Positions 22,622 through 30,847 of a stretch of DNA of 64,000 bases are shown here, one piece after another. Position 1 is the first letter of the stretch. The number at the start of each line of letters is the position of its first letter. The stretch spans positions 909,929-973,928 of the forward strand of contig JADKDE010000002.1 in NCBI GenBank assembly GCA_016718505.1. The letters are read 5' to 3'. Source of the stretch: Saprospiraceae bacterium (GTDB lineage: Bacteria > Bacteroidota > Bacteroidia > Chitinophagales > Saprospiraceae). Below the pieces are notes generated by a model. That model had not been told where the DNA came from. It made no database searches and was given only the letters and a program-made list of their open reading frames with translations. The position numbers and the translations under genes were made by a program.

Positions 22622-23401
22622 ATGAACTACCAATATTTATTATTCGAGCAAAAAGATGACGCGTTGATCATAACGCTCAATAGACCAGAGGCGTTGAATG
22701 CTATCAATACGCATCTGATGAAGGAATTGAATAGATTTTTTAATCGAGATATTGAGAACCATAGAATCAAAGGAATTATAATCCAAGGGGCTGGTGAAAA
22801 AGCTTTTGCAGCAGGAGCGGATATCAAAGAATTTGAAGGATTGAGCGCAGCGGAAGCGGAAATCATGTCCACTTATGGACAAGAAACTTATTTTGCAATA
22901 GAACAATGTAAAATACCTGTTATAGCCGTGATAAAAGGCTTTGCACTGGGTGGCGGATGTGAATTAGCCATGGCATGTCCTCTCCGTGTAGGAGGCCCAA
23001 AGGCGCGATTTGGCCAACCTGAGGTCAATTTAGGTCTACCGCCAGGATATGGCGCCACGCAAAGATTGGTTCAGTTGATAGGTAGGAGTAAAGCGTTAGA
23101 AATGTTATTAACGACCGATATGGTGGACGTAACAGAAGCTCATCGCTTGGGCTTGGTCAATTATATTGCCAATGAAAATGAAGAATTATCTCTAGCTTTA
23201 AAAATCGTTGAGAAACTCGCCACCAAATCGCCCATCGGTATCCAAAAGGTCATCGAATGTGTCAATGCATTTAGCGATAAAGAAAAAGACGGCTATTATG
23301 TAGAGGCAGCGGCTTTTGGAGTATGTGCAGGGACAGAGGATTTCAAGGAAGGAGCGTTGGCTTTTGTAGAAAAACGTAAGCCCATTTTTAACGGAAAATA
23401 A
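22622..23401 (+). CDS. Enoyl-CoA hydratase/isomerase (crotonase family)
   Basis: A 259-residue cytosolic crotonase. The oxyanion hole strands are visible (AFAAGADIKEF and GFALGGGCELAMAC), with the catalytic Glu region at GQPEVNLGLPPGYGATQRL, where both Glu positions of enoyl-CoA hydratases are represented. It most likely hydrates trans-2-enoyl-CoA in beta-oxidation or branched-chain catabolism. It follows dsbD by 13 bases and precedes the reductase by 14, so it is probably co-transcribed. The acyl-CoA dehydrogenase (34443) and thiolase (40074) would supply neighbouring steps. Confidence 0.85.
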   Translation: MNYQYLLFEQKDDALIITLNRPEALNAINTHLMKELNRFFNRDIENHRIKGIIIQGAGEKAFAAGADIKEFEGLSAAEAEIMSTYGQETYFAIEQCKIPVIAVIKGFALGGGCELAMACPLRVGGPKARFGQPEVNLGLPPGYGATQRLVQLIGRSKALEMLLTTDMVDVTEAHRLGLVNYIANENEELSLALKIVEKLATKSPIGIQKVIECVNAFSDKEKDGYYVEAAAFGVCAGTEDFKEGALAFVEKRKPIFNGK

Positions 23402-23415
23402 TTGGCTCAGGAGAA

Positions 23416-24423
23416 ATGATACATACAGATATTCTTATCATCGGGGCAGGGCCGACAGGACTTTTTGCGGTATTTGAAGCGGGATTATTAAAATTAAAAT
23501 GCCATTTGGTTGATTCTTTGCCCATTCCAGGGGGCCAATTGGCTGAGATTTATCCCAAAAAACCGATTTACGATATCCCTGGATTTCCTGAAATTCTTGC
23601 TGGAGATTTGGTTGAAAACTTATTGAAACAAATCAGACCATTCAACCCAGGATTTACCTTAGGTGAACGTGCGGAATCACTGACAAAAGAAGCCGATGGA
23701 ACATTCCTACTCACTACGATTAAGGGGACTAAAATCAGCGCACCTGTGTTAGCAATAGCAGGTGGATTAGGCTGTTTTGAACCACGAAAGCCTCCTATAA
23801 AAGGCATTGAAGCATTTGAAGACAAGGGCATCGAGTACATCATAAAGGATCCTACGATATACAAAGGGAAAACAGTTGCGATTGCAGGGGGAGGGGATTC
23901 GGCACTCGATTGGAGCATATTTCTTGCGGATATAGCCGAAAAAGTGTATTTGATACATCGTAGAAATGAATTCAGAGGGGCTCCTGATTCCGTAGAAAAA
24001 GTGTATAATTTGGTCGATGAAGGGAAAATAATCCTTGTAAAAGAAGCCCAAGTCACGGGTCTGGAAGGCAGAGATCGTCTCAGCAGCATCACCATTGAAA
24101 TCGATAATCAAGGAAGTCAAATCATAGAAGTGGATCACTTTATTCCGCTTTTTGGCTTGACGCCTAAACTAGGCCCAATCGCCGAATGGGGGCTCAATAT
24201 AGACAAAAATGCCATCGAAGTGGATACCAGGGACTATCAAACCTGTGTGCCAGGCATCTATGCCATTGGGGATATCAATACGTACGAAGGGAAACTGAAA
24301 CTGATCCTTTGTGGATTTCACGAGGCTACTTTGATGGCTCAGTCTGCATTTAAGATTATTAATCCCGACAAAAAAATACAGTTCAAATACACTACGGTTG
24401 CAGGGGTTCCTACAATGGATTGA
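23416..24423 (+). CDS. Ferredoxin--NADP reductase, thioredoxin-reductase-like type
   Basis: A 335-residue flavoprotein of the TrxR-like FNR type (YumC family). The FAD site is at the N terminus (DILIIGAGPTGLFAVFEAGL), then PGGQLAEIYPKKPIYDIPGFP. The NADP domain is marked by VAIAGGGDSALDW and HRRNEFRGAP, and the closing FAD motif is YAIGDINTYEGKLKLI. The redox CxxC of true thioredoxin reductases is absent, which supports the FNR assignment. It moves electrons between NADPH and ferredoxin or flavodoxin. It is the last gene of the dsbD-crotonase run. Confidence 0.85.
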   Translation: MIHTDILIIGAGPTGLFAVFEAGLLKLKCHLVDSLPIPGGQLAEIYPKKPIYDIPGFPEILAGDLVENLLKQIRPFNPGFTLGERAESLTKEADGTFLLTTIKGTKISAPVLAIAGGLGCFEPRKPPIKGIEAFEDKGIEYIIKDPTIYKGKTVAIAGGGDSALDWSIFLADIAEKVYLIHRRNEFRGAPDSVEKVYNLVDEGKIILVKEAQVTGLEGRDRLSSITIEIDNQGSQIIEVDHFIPLFGLTPKLGPIAEWGLNIDKNAIEVDTRDYQTCVPGIYAIGDINTYEGKLKLILCGFHEATLMAQSAFKIINPDKKIQFKYTTVAGVPTMD

Positions 24424-24485
24424 TCTAGGATTTTTTTTAAATAAAAATATTTTGTACTTTATTTGGATGATTTTAAAACAAATTG

Positions 24486-24493
24486 TATTTTTG
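24486..24493 (+). promoter_or_regulatory. Putative -7 promoter element (TATTTTTG)
   Basis: A perfect TAnnTTTG match inside the AT-rich element shared with 7745 and 8990. It lies 19 bases before the short frame at 24512 and upstream of the secreted-protein cluster. Confidence 0.4.
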
Positions 24494-24540
24494 TTTTAAA
24501 TAATCAAATATATGCATAATTACTGCCAATCATTCTTCTC

Positions 24541-24575
24541 CTCGAACCTCGAACCTCGAACCTCGAACCTCGAAC
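24541..24575 (+). repeat. Five tandem copies of CTCGAAC
   Basis: Exactly five contiguous heptamers. It lies inside the short open frame at 24512-24616, where a change in copy number would shift the frame. Confidence 0.85.
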
Positions 24576-24660
24576 CGATTAGCTTATTTGCAATCGGTCC
24601 TATACTTTTGTGTTAAAGTTGTCTGGCCCTACGTTCACTTTCAAAATTGTCTAAGCCTGT

Positions 24661-24676
24661 ATCGGAGGTTTCCGAT
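24661..24676. other. Perfect hairpin ATCGGA-GGTT-TCCGAT
   Basis: A six-base stem with a four-base loop in non-coding sequence. There is no T run after it, so it is not an obvious terminator. Confidence 0.4.
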
Positions 24677-24846
24677 GCGTTCTATATGTGGATTTTTATC
24701 AACAAGTATCCGGAGACTTAGCGATACAAACCTATTTTGGAACACTCACTCTAAGATGCACTTAGAAGGGACATCCCCCACACCCTGCTGCACTGTTATG
24801 GTGGGCACTTGAAAAGAATGGGGAAGTGTATTTTAATTTTTAGATT

Positions 24847-25128
24847 ATGAAAAAATTTAAGCAAAACTCATTTTTAACTAAATTTAAGTCTAGTTTTTTG
24901 TTGATGTTGTTTAGTGTTGTCATTTTTAGTAAAGCTTATTCTGAAACAGGAGAAACTTTAACAGAAGGTACTTCTGCTAGATTTTTTGGATGGGGAGAAA
25001 TTTCTTACTCTGATTGTGGTTATAATAGCGGAAATGGTAATTGTTATTGTACTGCAACTAGAAACTTCTATGCACTTTGGATAATTATGAACACGGAAAG
25101 TGATAGAGTTGCTGTTGATTGTCCATAA
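24847..25128 (+). CDS. Small secreted cysteine-containing protein
   Basis: 93 residues. A long N-terminal signal segment (about 12-32, FLLMLFSVVIFSKAYS) is followed by a short mature part with GWGEISYSDCGY, GNCYCTATRN and a C-terminal VDCP: four cysteines, enough for two disulfides. The overall look (short, signal, GWGE, CxC) recalls the small NVEALA-like secreted peptides of Bacteroidetes, but the match is too weak to assign. The next gene (25201) starts 72 bases on, on the same strand, and may be its partner. No obvious modification enzyme is nearby. Confidence 0.5.
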   Translation: MKKFKQNSFLTKFKSSFLLMLFSVVIFSKAYSETGETLTEGTSARFFGWGEISYSDCGYNSGNGNCYCTATRNFYALWIIMNTESDRVAVDCP

Positions 25129-25200
25129 GCTAAATTTTTATTAATTTTTAAGTGGATTAATTCTTAAATTAGTCCACTTAAAATTGAATTTTGAAGCATA

Positions 25201-26064
25201 ATGGTTGGAAGAATCTTCTTGATTGTTTTAATTTGCCCATTTTATTCTAGCAGCCGAGGTCAAATTAAAATAATTGATTTTAATACAAAAAATGTAATTC
25301 CTTTTTGCTTGATTTTAAAATCAGGAACCAATGATTATATGATTACAGATGAAGATGGTATTTTACATGAAAAAAATTTTAAAAATATAAGACCAAATGA
25401 TTCATTAGAGTTTTCTCACATTTCCTATGAAACTAGATTAATTGCGGCTAGATTGCTACTTTCTAGTGATACATTCTATCTGTTTCCCAAGGCAAATATA
25501 TTACCCTCAGTAAATATTTTTTCAGGTAAAAAAAAGAGACAAAAGATTGGAAATTATAAATGGTTTGGTCAATTTAATCATCCACCTTTGTTTGAATCCC
25601 TTACGTGTATTAAGATTGAAAACAAGGATTATGAGTACAAAATAATTAAAAAGTTGAGATATTTCATTTCGAGTAAAGGTAGGCCTGACGCACCATTTAA
25701 GCCCGTCTTATTTAGCCTTGATGAAAATGGGGATGTGTCAGAAAATTTAATTAAAAACTCTATATTAACTAAAGCTGATTGCCAACAATGTTGGTATGAA
25801 GTAGATGTTAGTATGCTAGATATAATGATGCCAAAATATGGATGTATGTTGTGCATGGAAATTCTTCCTCAAAAATATTATGACATCTCACTTCCACCCA
25901 ATAAATCTCGAAAGCACAAATTTCCAACAAGACAAGTGACCAATTTGGGTGCATATAATCTAGGGGTGCTACCTTGCAAATCTTGGTCTTTTGATAAATC
26001 TCATAATAGAAAGTGGCATTTATTGAATAATACCTATCTCTTGATGCAACTTGAAATTGAATAA
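25201..26064 (+). CDS. Secreted protein with carboxypeptidase-regulatory-like domain
   Basis: 287 residues with a signal peptide (about 1-21, SSSRGQ) and an N-terminal domain of the CarboxypepD_reg-like type: IKIIDFNTKNVIPFCLIL, YMITDEDGILH and LEFSHISYETRLI, the pattern seen at the start of TonB-dependent receptors. The rest (after residue about 105) is unassigned, with several Cys residues (CQQCWYEV, GCMLCMEIL) that could bind metal or form disulfides. There is no beta-barrel, so it is not itself a receptor. It is probably co-transcribed with the small secreted gene before it and the 50-codon frame after it. Confidence 0.5.
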   Translation: MVGRIFLIVLICPFYSSSRGQIKIIDFNTKNVIPFCLILKSGTNDYMITDEDGILHEKNFKNIRPNDSLEFSHISYETRLIAARLLLSSDTFYLFPKANILPSVNIFSGKKKRQKIGNYKWFGQFNHPPLFESLTCIKIENKDYEYKIIKKLRYFISSKGRPDAPFKPVLFSLDENGDVSENLIKNSILTKADCQQCWYEVDVSMLDIMMPKYGCMLCMEILPQKYYDISLPPNKSRKHKFPTRQVTNLGAYNLGVLPCKSWSFDKSHNRKWHLLNNTYLLMQLEIE

Positions 26065-26067
26065 AAT

Positions 26068-26220
26068 ATGAGTCGAATATGGGATATACACCAATACCTA
26101 TTTTTCGGAGATTTACTTTATTTTTCAACTCATTTTGGACCAATTAGAAAAATCCTATTCTATAGAAAACTAGGAGTAGTCTTCGCATTTAAAATTTCTG
26201 ACAAATTTTGGATTAAATGA
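26068..26220 (+). CDS. Short open frame after the secreted-protein gene
   Basis: A 50-residue aromatic-rich frame (MSRIWDIHQYLFFGDLLYFS) starting three bases after the preceding stop, with a basic middle (RKILFYRKLG). It could be a small membrane-associated peptide or chance. No further support is available. Confidence 0.25.
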   Translation: MSRIWDIHQYLFFGDLLYFSTHFGPIRKILFYRKLGVVFAFKISDKFWIK

Positions 26221-26375
26221 GTATATTATAACAATTTCCCTTTAGATAGAAGAATTATAGAAAGATATGATATAGTTATACACTGCATTGGTGTTCAATA
26301 TAAACTTTGATTTTGATTCTTTTTAAAACAATCACGCAATTTTAGAGATTTATGCCAAAGTCAAAAAATATCAGT

Positions 26376-28106
26376 CTAAACCGAAAACTTCTTATTCAGT
26401 GAATTTGCAGTCCCTATGGTATTCCAGTGGATATGTTTTTCGATGTCGTAATGGATTAATTTGTTGTGATAATACAACAATAAGTGAAAATCCTCGCTAA
26501 CGATATTGCCTTCCTTATTGTATTTAAGAGGACGAAATCTATGGAAAACTCCCAGTTTGTTGATGCCCATCGTGATCAATTCTTCCGTTGGCTGATCGAA
26601 TTCATAGGAAAGCTTGATTCGACCTTGAGCGTTTAGTTCTGTCAACAAATATCGAATCTGATCGACCAATTGTACCATAATATCTGGTGGAATTTGAAAA
26701 TCCTCCACGGGTTGCTTTAATACTGCGAATAAATCCATTTTCTCATACTCGTGGAGCAAGTATCTAAAAGCCGCAAAAGCGACCAAATGGCTACTCAAAA
26801 CGATATTACTATTATGGAATTCTTCGGAAATGCGTTCTGCAAGCAATTTGGTATATTCCGTCTCCCTTTGGGCATTGGGTTCTACATGATCTTCTAGTTT
26901 GAAATAATCCCTGACATCAACTTTGTTGCCCCGTGCATCGTGGCTTTCTCCTTGGCTATCGACAAAATTACCTATTACGTCCATGGGCTTTCCTACCGAA
27001 ACTATTATTTCTGACCCATGCCAATAGAGATTCCAAATATATCTAAGTATCGATCTGACCCCAATTTTTGAATGTTTATTTCGAATAAATTTTTCACGAC
27101 CGACCATCTTTAGATGTTGATCTATCAACGACTGGGCTTCAAGTACAAAGTGATAACCCAGCACTACAGGAACGATAAAAATTTTAGGATTGGCTGGATT
27201 CGGTTTTACGACCAATTGGCGTTGTGCCTCTATGGCTGAACCTATCAAACCGAGCTTTAATTTATCTTCAAGAGCCCCTGATCTTGATCGAGTTCCACCA
27301 GGGAAAAAAATGGTATTGGTTCCTCGTACCAATGATAAATAGGACATAGATTTTAAAGTCTCCAAATAGACCGCATTTTTCTTTCTCCGATCCAATCTGT
27401 AAGCTCCTAATCTATTCATAAAAAAGGCCGCAATTCCGTTATTGTACAGATTTAGCCCAGCTCCATACGAAAAGCCTGGCAAACCCGCTATTTTATCCAA
27501 AATATATCCAATCATAATGGAATCCAAATTGCTGAAATGCGTAGGGACCACAATGACCGTACCTTTTTCGAATAATGCTCTTAAAGTATCGACCTCACCA
27601 TACAGTTTTAATTTTTCCCTTAACTTTTCACTAGAATTTAGTGAAAGTCCTGCAAAAATACGATTTCCCAATAGTCGTGAAAATAGGAACGTGAGAAACC
27701 TTCTGGCAAAACCAAATGTAGATATTTTAAAAGTACCGACAATTTCCTCTACATAGCGCTTGACCAAGGTATGGAGGACATTTGACTGGACTTGTTGCAG
27801 TTCTTCGTGTGAATAATCATTTTCATTTTTATTCAACTTATTTTGAAGCTTTTTATAAAAAAGTGCTTCATTGGGCGGATCGACACGCCAAGGAGTGTCC
27901 TTAATCCTTATTTTTTCAAGGTAAATGGATTTTTCCAATAAATCAAATAGGCCTTCTCCATACTTTTCTTGCAACCTTTTTATTGTCTCATTTTCTACCT
28001 CTTCTACAAAATTGTGCCGGTCTTCTGACAATTTATAAATTGGCCACTGGGCCAAATCGGGCATGATATGTGGATATGAATCTTTCATCTTTAATGGACT
28101 TTTCAT
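26376..28106 (-). CDS. PlsB-like glycerol-phosphate acyltransferase
   Basis: A 576-residue acyltransferase that probably acylates glycerol-3-phosphate or lysophosphatidate at the inner membrane. The HX4D motif is THFSNLDSI (His190, Asp195). The substrate-binding block is IFFPGGTRSRSG at about 275, with Gly in place of the usual Glu of FPEGTRS. A basic block follows (GREKFIRNKHSK). The length is between PlsC (about 250) and enteric PlsB (about 800) and fits the large Bacteroidota family. It is the last gene of a minus-strand run with the GHMP kinase and recN. Confidence 0.75.
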   Translation of the reverse strand: MKSPLKMKDSYPHIMPDLAQWPIYKLSEDRHNFVEEVENETIKRLQEKYGEGLFDLLEKSIYLEKIRIKDTPWRVDPPNEALFYKKLQNKLNKNENDYSHEELQQVQSNVLHTLVKRYVEEIVGTFKISTFGFARRFLTFLFSRLLGNRIFAGLSLNSSEKLREKLKLYGEVDTLRALFEKGTVIVVPTHFSNLDSIMIGYILDKIAGLPGFSYGAGLNLYNNGIAAFFMNRLGAYRLDRRKKNAVYLETLKSMSYLSLVRGTNTIFFPGGTRSRSGALEDKLKLGLIGSAIEAQRQLVVKPNPANPKIFIVPVVLGYHFVLEAQSLIDQHLKMVGREKFIRNKHSKIGVRSILRYIWNLYWHGSEIIVSVGKPMDVIGNFVDSQGESHDARGNKVDVRDYFKLEDHVEPNAQRETEYTKLLAERISEEFHNSNIVLSSHLVAFAAFRYLLHEYEKMDLFAVLKQPVEDFQIPPDIMVQLVDQIRYLLTELNAQGRIKLSYEFDQPTEELITMGINKLGVFHRFRPLKYNKEGNIVSEDFHLLLYYHNKLIHYDIEKHIHWNTIGTANSLNKKFSV

Positions 28107-28193
28107 TTAATTCAGCTTTTTAGCTTTCAACCATATTATGAAGGTATAAAATTAATCGAACAAATGATAAAATCTTTGGTCAAGGTCTAAGTT

Positions 28194-29177
28194 TTATTCG
28201 GCGAAAACGATTTGACTCCCTTTTGTATCAAAATGGAATGGAATTTCCTGTAGATGTGATAGCCCTTTCTTCACTTTTCTTTGATTTTCTTTTTCTACAT
28301 AAAATAAATAAAAACCGCCGCCTCCGGCACCCAAAAGTTTCCCTCCTAAGGCTCCACATTCAATAGCAATCGCATAAATGTCGTCTAATAAGTCGTTTGA
28401 TATGACCTTTGAGAGTCGTTTTTTGTGCCTCCAAGCTTCATCTAAGAGCACCCCAAAATCAGAAAGTGGCGCATTTGAGCTCAAAATTTCATAGCCGGTA
28501 TCCACCATCGATTTTAAGGATAATAAATCTGGTACTATGACGCTGTTCTTTGTGTTTTCAATCTGCTGGGGGATGATGTCCTCTGCAAATCGCTGTATTC
28601 CCGTGTAAAATAACATCAAATTATCATCGAGCGCGGACAATTTGTCGGGATAATTGGCAAGTGGATTGACAAGTATTTGATTGGATAAAAATTCCAGTTT
28701 ATTGAATCCTCCAATTGCAGCGGCGCTTTGATCCTGAACTCCGACTTTCTCTCCGATGATGTCTTGCTCAACGTGAATGGCCATTTTAGCCAATTGGATT
28801 TTATCTATTTTCTTGCCTTGATATGCGTGTAAGGCATTTAATAATCCCACTGTAAAAGATGAAGAAGAACCTAAGCCAGTTTTAGCCGGCAATTCATTGA
28901 CGATATGGATTTCAATGCCTTCTTTGATGCCTAAATATTGAAGGCAAGCCTTGACAGATGGATGCTGTATTTCATCTATGCTATGACACTTTTCAGTCTT
29001 TGAATAGGTTACTTTATAAGGAAAATCTGTGATTTGGCTCATTTTATTGACCGTGATATAAACGTATTTATCTACGGTTGTAGAAAGTACAGCCCCTCCA
29101 TGTTTTTGGAAGAAATCAGGATAATCAGTTCCTCCGCCAAAAAAACTGATGCGAAGAGGTGTTTTAGAAATGATCAT
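28194..29177 (-). CDS. GHMP-family sugar kinase (heptose-7-phosphate kinase-like)
   Basis: A 327-residue kinase. It starts IISKTPLRISFFGGGTDYPD, the N terminus typical of D-glycero-alpha-D-manno-heptose 7-phosphate kinases and related nucleotide-sugar enzymes. The GHMP phosphate loop is PAKTGLGSSSSFTVGLL (about 95-111), and the C-terminal GHMP motif is GALGGKLLGAGGGGFYLF. It is likely part of surface polysaccharide sugar supply. The GDP-heptose partners are not in the window, so the precise sugar is uncertain. Its start lies 5 bases after the recN stop, which suggests one transcript. Confidence 0.8.
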   Translation of the reverse strand: MIISKTPLRISFFGGGTDYPDFFQKHGGAVLSTTVDKYVYITVNKMSQITDFPYKVTYSKTEKCHSIDEIQHPSVKACLQYLGIKEGIEIHIVNELPAKTGLGSSSSFTVGLLNALHAYQGKKIDKIQLAKMAIHVEQDIIGEKVGVQDQSAAAIGGFNKLEFLSNQILVNPLANYPDKLSALDDNLMLFYTGIQRFAEDIIPQQIENTKNSVIVPDLLSLKSMVDTGYEILSSNAPLSDFGVLLDEAWRHKKRLSKVISNDLLDDIYAIAIECGALGGKLLGAGGGGFYLFYVEKENQRKVKKGLSHLQEIPFHFDTKGSQIVFAE

Positions 29178-29182
29178 TGGCT

Positions 29183-30841
29183 TTAATTTGGATTAATAAG
29201 ACCCTTGGCTGTCTCGATAGCTGAAGAAGAAGGAGGATCGCTGGATAGCATGGTTGCAATTTGATAGATTTTCGCATCGAGATCCAATTCTAGTATGCCA
29301 GTATGGGTATTCCCGTCTTTGGATATTTTCTTGACGTGCCAGTGGTGTGTGGACTTGGCTGAGACTTGTGGAGAATGAGTTATGACAATGACTTGATGAT
29401 CAGTGGCCATATCCTTCAGGATGCTCCCCATACGCCATGCTACTTCTCCAGAGACGCCAGAATCAATTTCATCAAAGATTAGTGTAGGGAGAGGGATGGC
29501 GTGTGCTACAAGCGATTCTATGCACAAACTAAGTCTAGACAATTCTCCTCCTGATGCGACGTCCTTAATGGGCTGTAAGGCTCTACCTTTATTGGCACTG
29601 AATAAAAACTTTATATCGTCGTTACCGAAAGGTCCTAATTCCTTTCTTGGTTGAACTTCGATTTCCATTTTTGCGTCAGGCATCTGTAATTGATGCAACA
29701 AATCCTCCACTTTATCTTTGAATCCTTTGACTGATTGGATTCGCTTATGACTGATTGCCTGAGCAGTTAACATTAAAGATTTTTCAGATTCTACGATTTC
29801 TAGGCGCATTTGTTCTAGCTCTAAATCCGAATGATCGATGGAAGCCAACTTCGCTTCACATTCTGATAAAATCGAGATCAAATCTTCTGAACCAAATACT
29901 TTGTATTTGTGCAATAAATTATTGATTTGGTCTAGTCGCTCCTTAGATTTGCTCAGCTTTTCATTGTCAATCTCTACTTTTTCAGAAATTTGGATTAATT
30001 CCGAAGAAATATCTCTCAATTCTTCTTGACAATTTTCCAGCCTCTGTATCAATGATTCAATTTTTGGATCATACTTTTCGATGCTGTGCAATTCTTGGCG
30101 CAGATCTCTCAATTGATCTAGCGAGTTGTTCTCTTCTTCAGTGAGCATCCTTCCCACACTCGAACTTACTAACGAGATGGTAGAGGCATTTTCAAGTATG
30201 CGAATTTCTTGGCTTAAAGACTGCTCTTCACCCGCTTGAAGACTGGCATCAGAAAGCTCTTGCATTTGAAATTTTAGGTAATCTGATTCTTGATTTACGG
30301 AGGTATATTTTTGAGAAAGTACCTTATACGAATCCTTTAATTTTTGATATTTTTTAAATGAAAAAGAATACTCTGCTACCTCCTTGCTTTGCATGGCCAA
30401 AGCATCCACCATGCGCAGTTGCATCTGGCGATCACCGATATTGGTTGTGTCAAATTGTTGATGTAAATGCACCAAGTTTTGAGTAAAACTGCTGAGAACA
30501 TTCAATGAAACAGGGGTATCATTTATAAAGTTTCTAGATTTTCCATTGGGAGTTATCTCTCTACGAATCAGCGTATTATCATCATAATCCAAGTCGTTTT
30601 CTTCGAAAAACTCTTTCAAGCCATATCTTTCGATATCGAAAAGTGCTTCAACTTGACATTTTTTTTCAGCATTTAAGACGGCCTTCGTGTCCAATCTTCC
30701 GCCCAGAATTAAACCGAGTGCTCCTAGTAAAATAGATTTTCCCGCACCAGTCTCACCAGTAATAATCGTCAGCCCTTCATGAAAATTAATCTGAAGATCA
30801 TCGATCAAGGCATAGTTCTGAATCCAAAGTTTTTTAATCAT
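29183..30841 (-). CDS. recN: DNA repair protein RecN
   Basis: An SMC-like ATPase acting in double-strand break repair. Walker A is ITGETGAGKSILLGALG (about 27-43) after an N-terminal LWIQNYALIDDLQINF. A long coiled coil spans about residues 165-380. The C-terminal half has the ABC signature GGELSRLSLCIESL and Walker B TLIFDEIDSGVSGEVA. 552 residues is the normal length. The gene follows the TPR membrane protein by 6 bases and precedes the sugar kinase, so it belongs to a four-gene minus-strand cluster of unrelated functions. Confidence 0.93.
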   Translation of the reverse strand: MIKKLWIQNYALIDDLQINFHEGLTIITGETGAGKSILLGALGLILGGRLDTKAVLNAEKKCQVEALFDIERYGLKEFFEENDLDYDDNTLIRREITPNGKSRNFINDTPVSLNVLSSFTQNLVHLHQQFDTTNIGDRQMQLRMVDALAMQSKEVAEYSFSFKKYQKLKDSYKVLSQKYTSVNQESDYLKFQMQELSDASLQAGEEQSLSQEIRILENASTISLVSSSVGRMLTEEENNSLDQLRDLRQELHSIEKYDPKIESLIQRLENCQEELRDISSELIQISEKVEIDNEKLSKSKERLDQINNLLHKYKVFGSEDLISILSECEAKLASIDHSDLELEQMRLEIVESEKSLMLTAQAISHKRIQSVKGFKDKVEDLLHQLQMPDAKMEIEVQPRKELGPFGNDDIKFLFSANKGRALQPIKDVASGGELSRLSLCIESLVAHAIPLPTLIFDEIDSGVSGEVAWRMGSILKDMATDHQVIVITHSPQVSAKSTHHWHVKKISKDGNTHTGILELDLDAKIYQIATMLSSDPPSSSAIETAKGLINPN

Positions 30842-30847
30842 TAAATT

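Larger units (their letters stand above)
24424..24846. other. Intergenic stretch with promoter, tandem heptamers and hairpin
   Basis: No conventional gene is supported. It holds a perfect TAnnTTTG element (TATTTTTG, 24486-24493), a 34-codon open frame starting MHNYCQSFFSSNLEP (24512-24616) like those at 3888 and 9022, five tandem copies of CTCGAAC, and a hairpin at 24661-24676. The 74-codon frame at 24588-24812 shows no protein-like character. Confidence 0.45.

Noticed and set aside
23568..24138. Long minus-strand frames
   Set aside because: They are antisense shadows of the ferredoxin-NADP reductase gene, which has clear FAD and NADP motifs.
24541..24575. Possible CRISPR or repeat array
   Set aside because: The copies are contiguous heptamers with no spacers.
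24588..24812. 74-codon frame as a protein gene
   Set aside because: Composition is not protein-like, it has no good ribosome site, and it crosses a perfect hairpin in what appears to be intergenic DNA.
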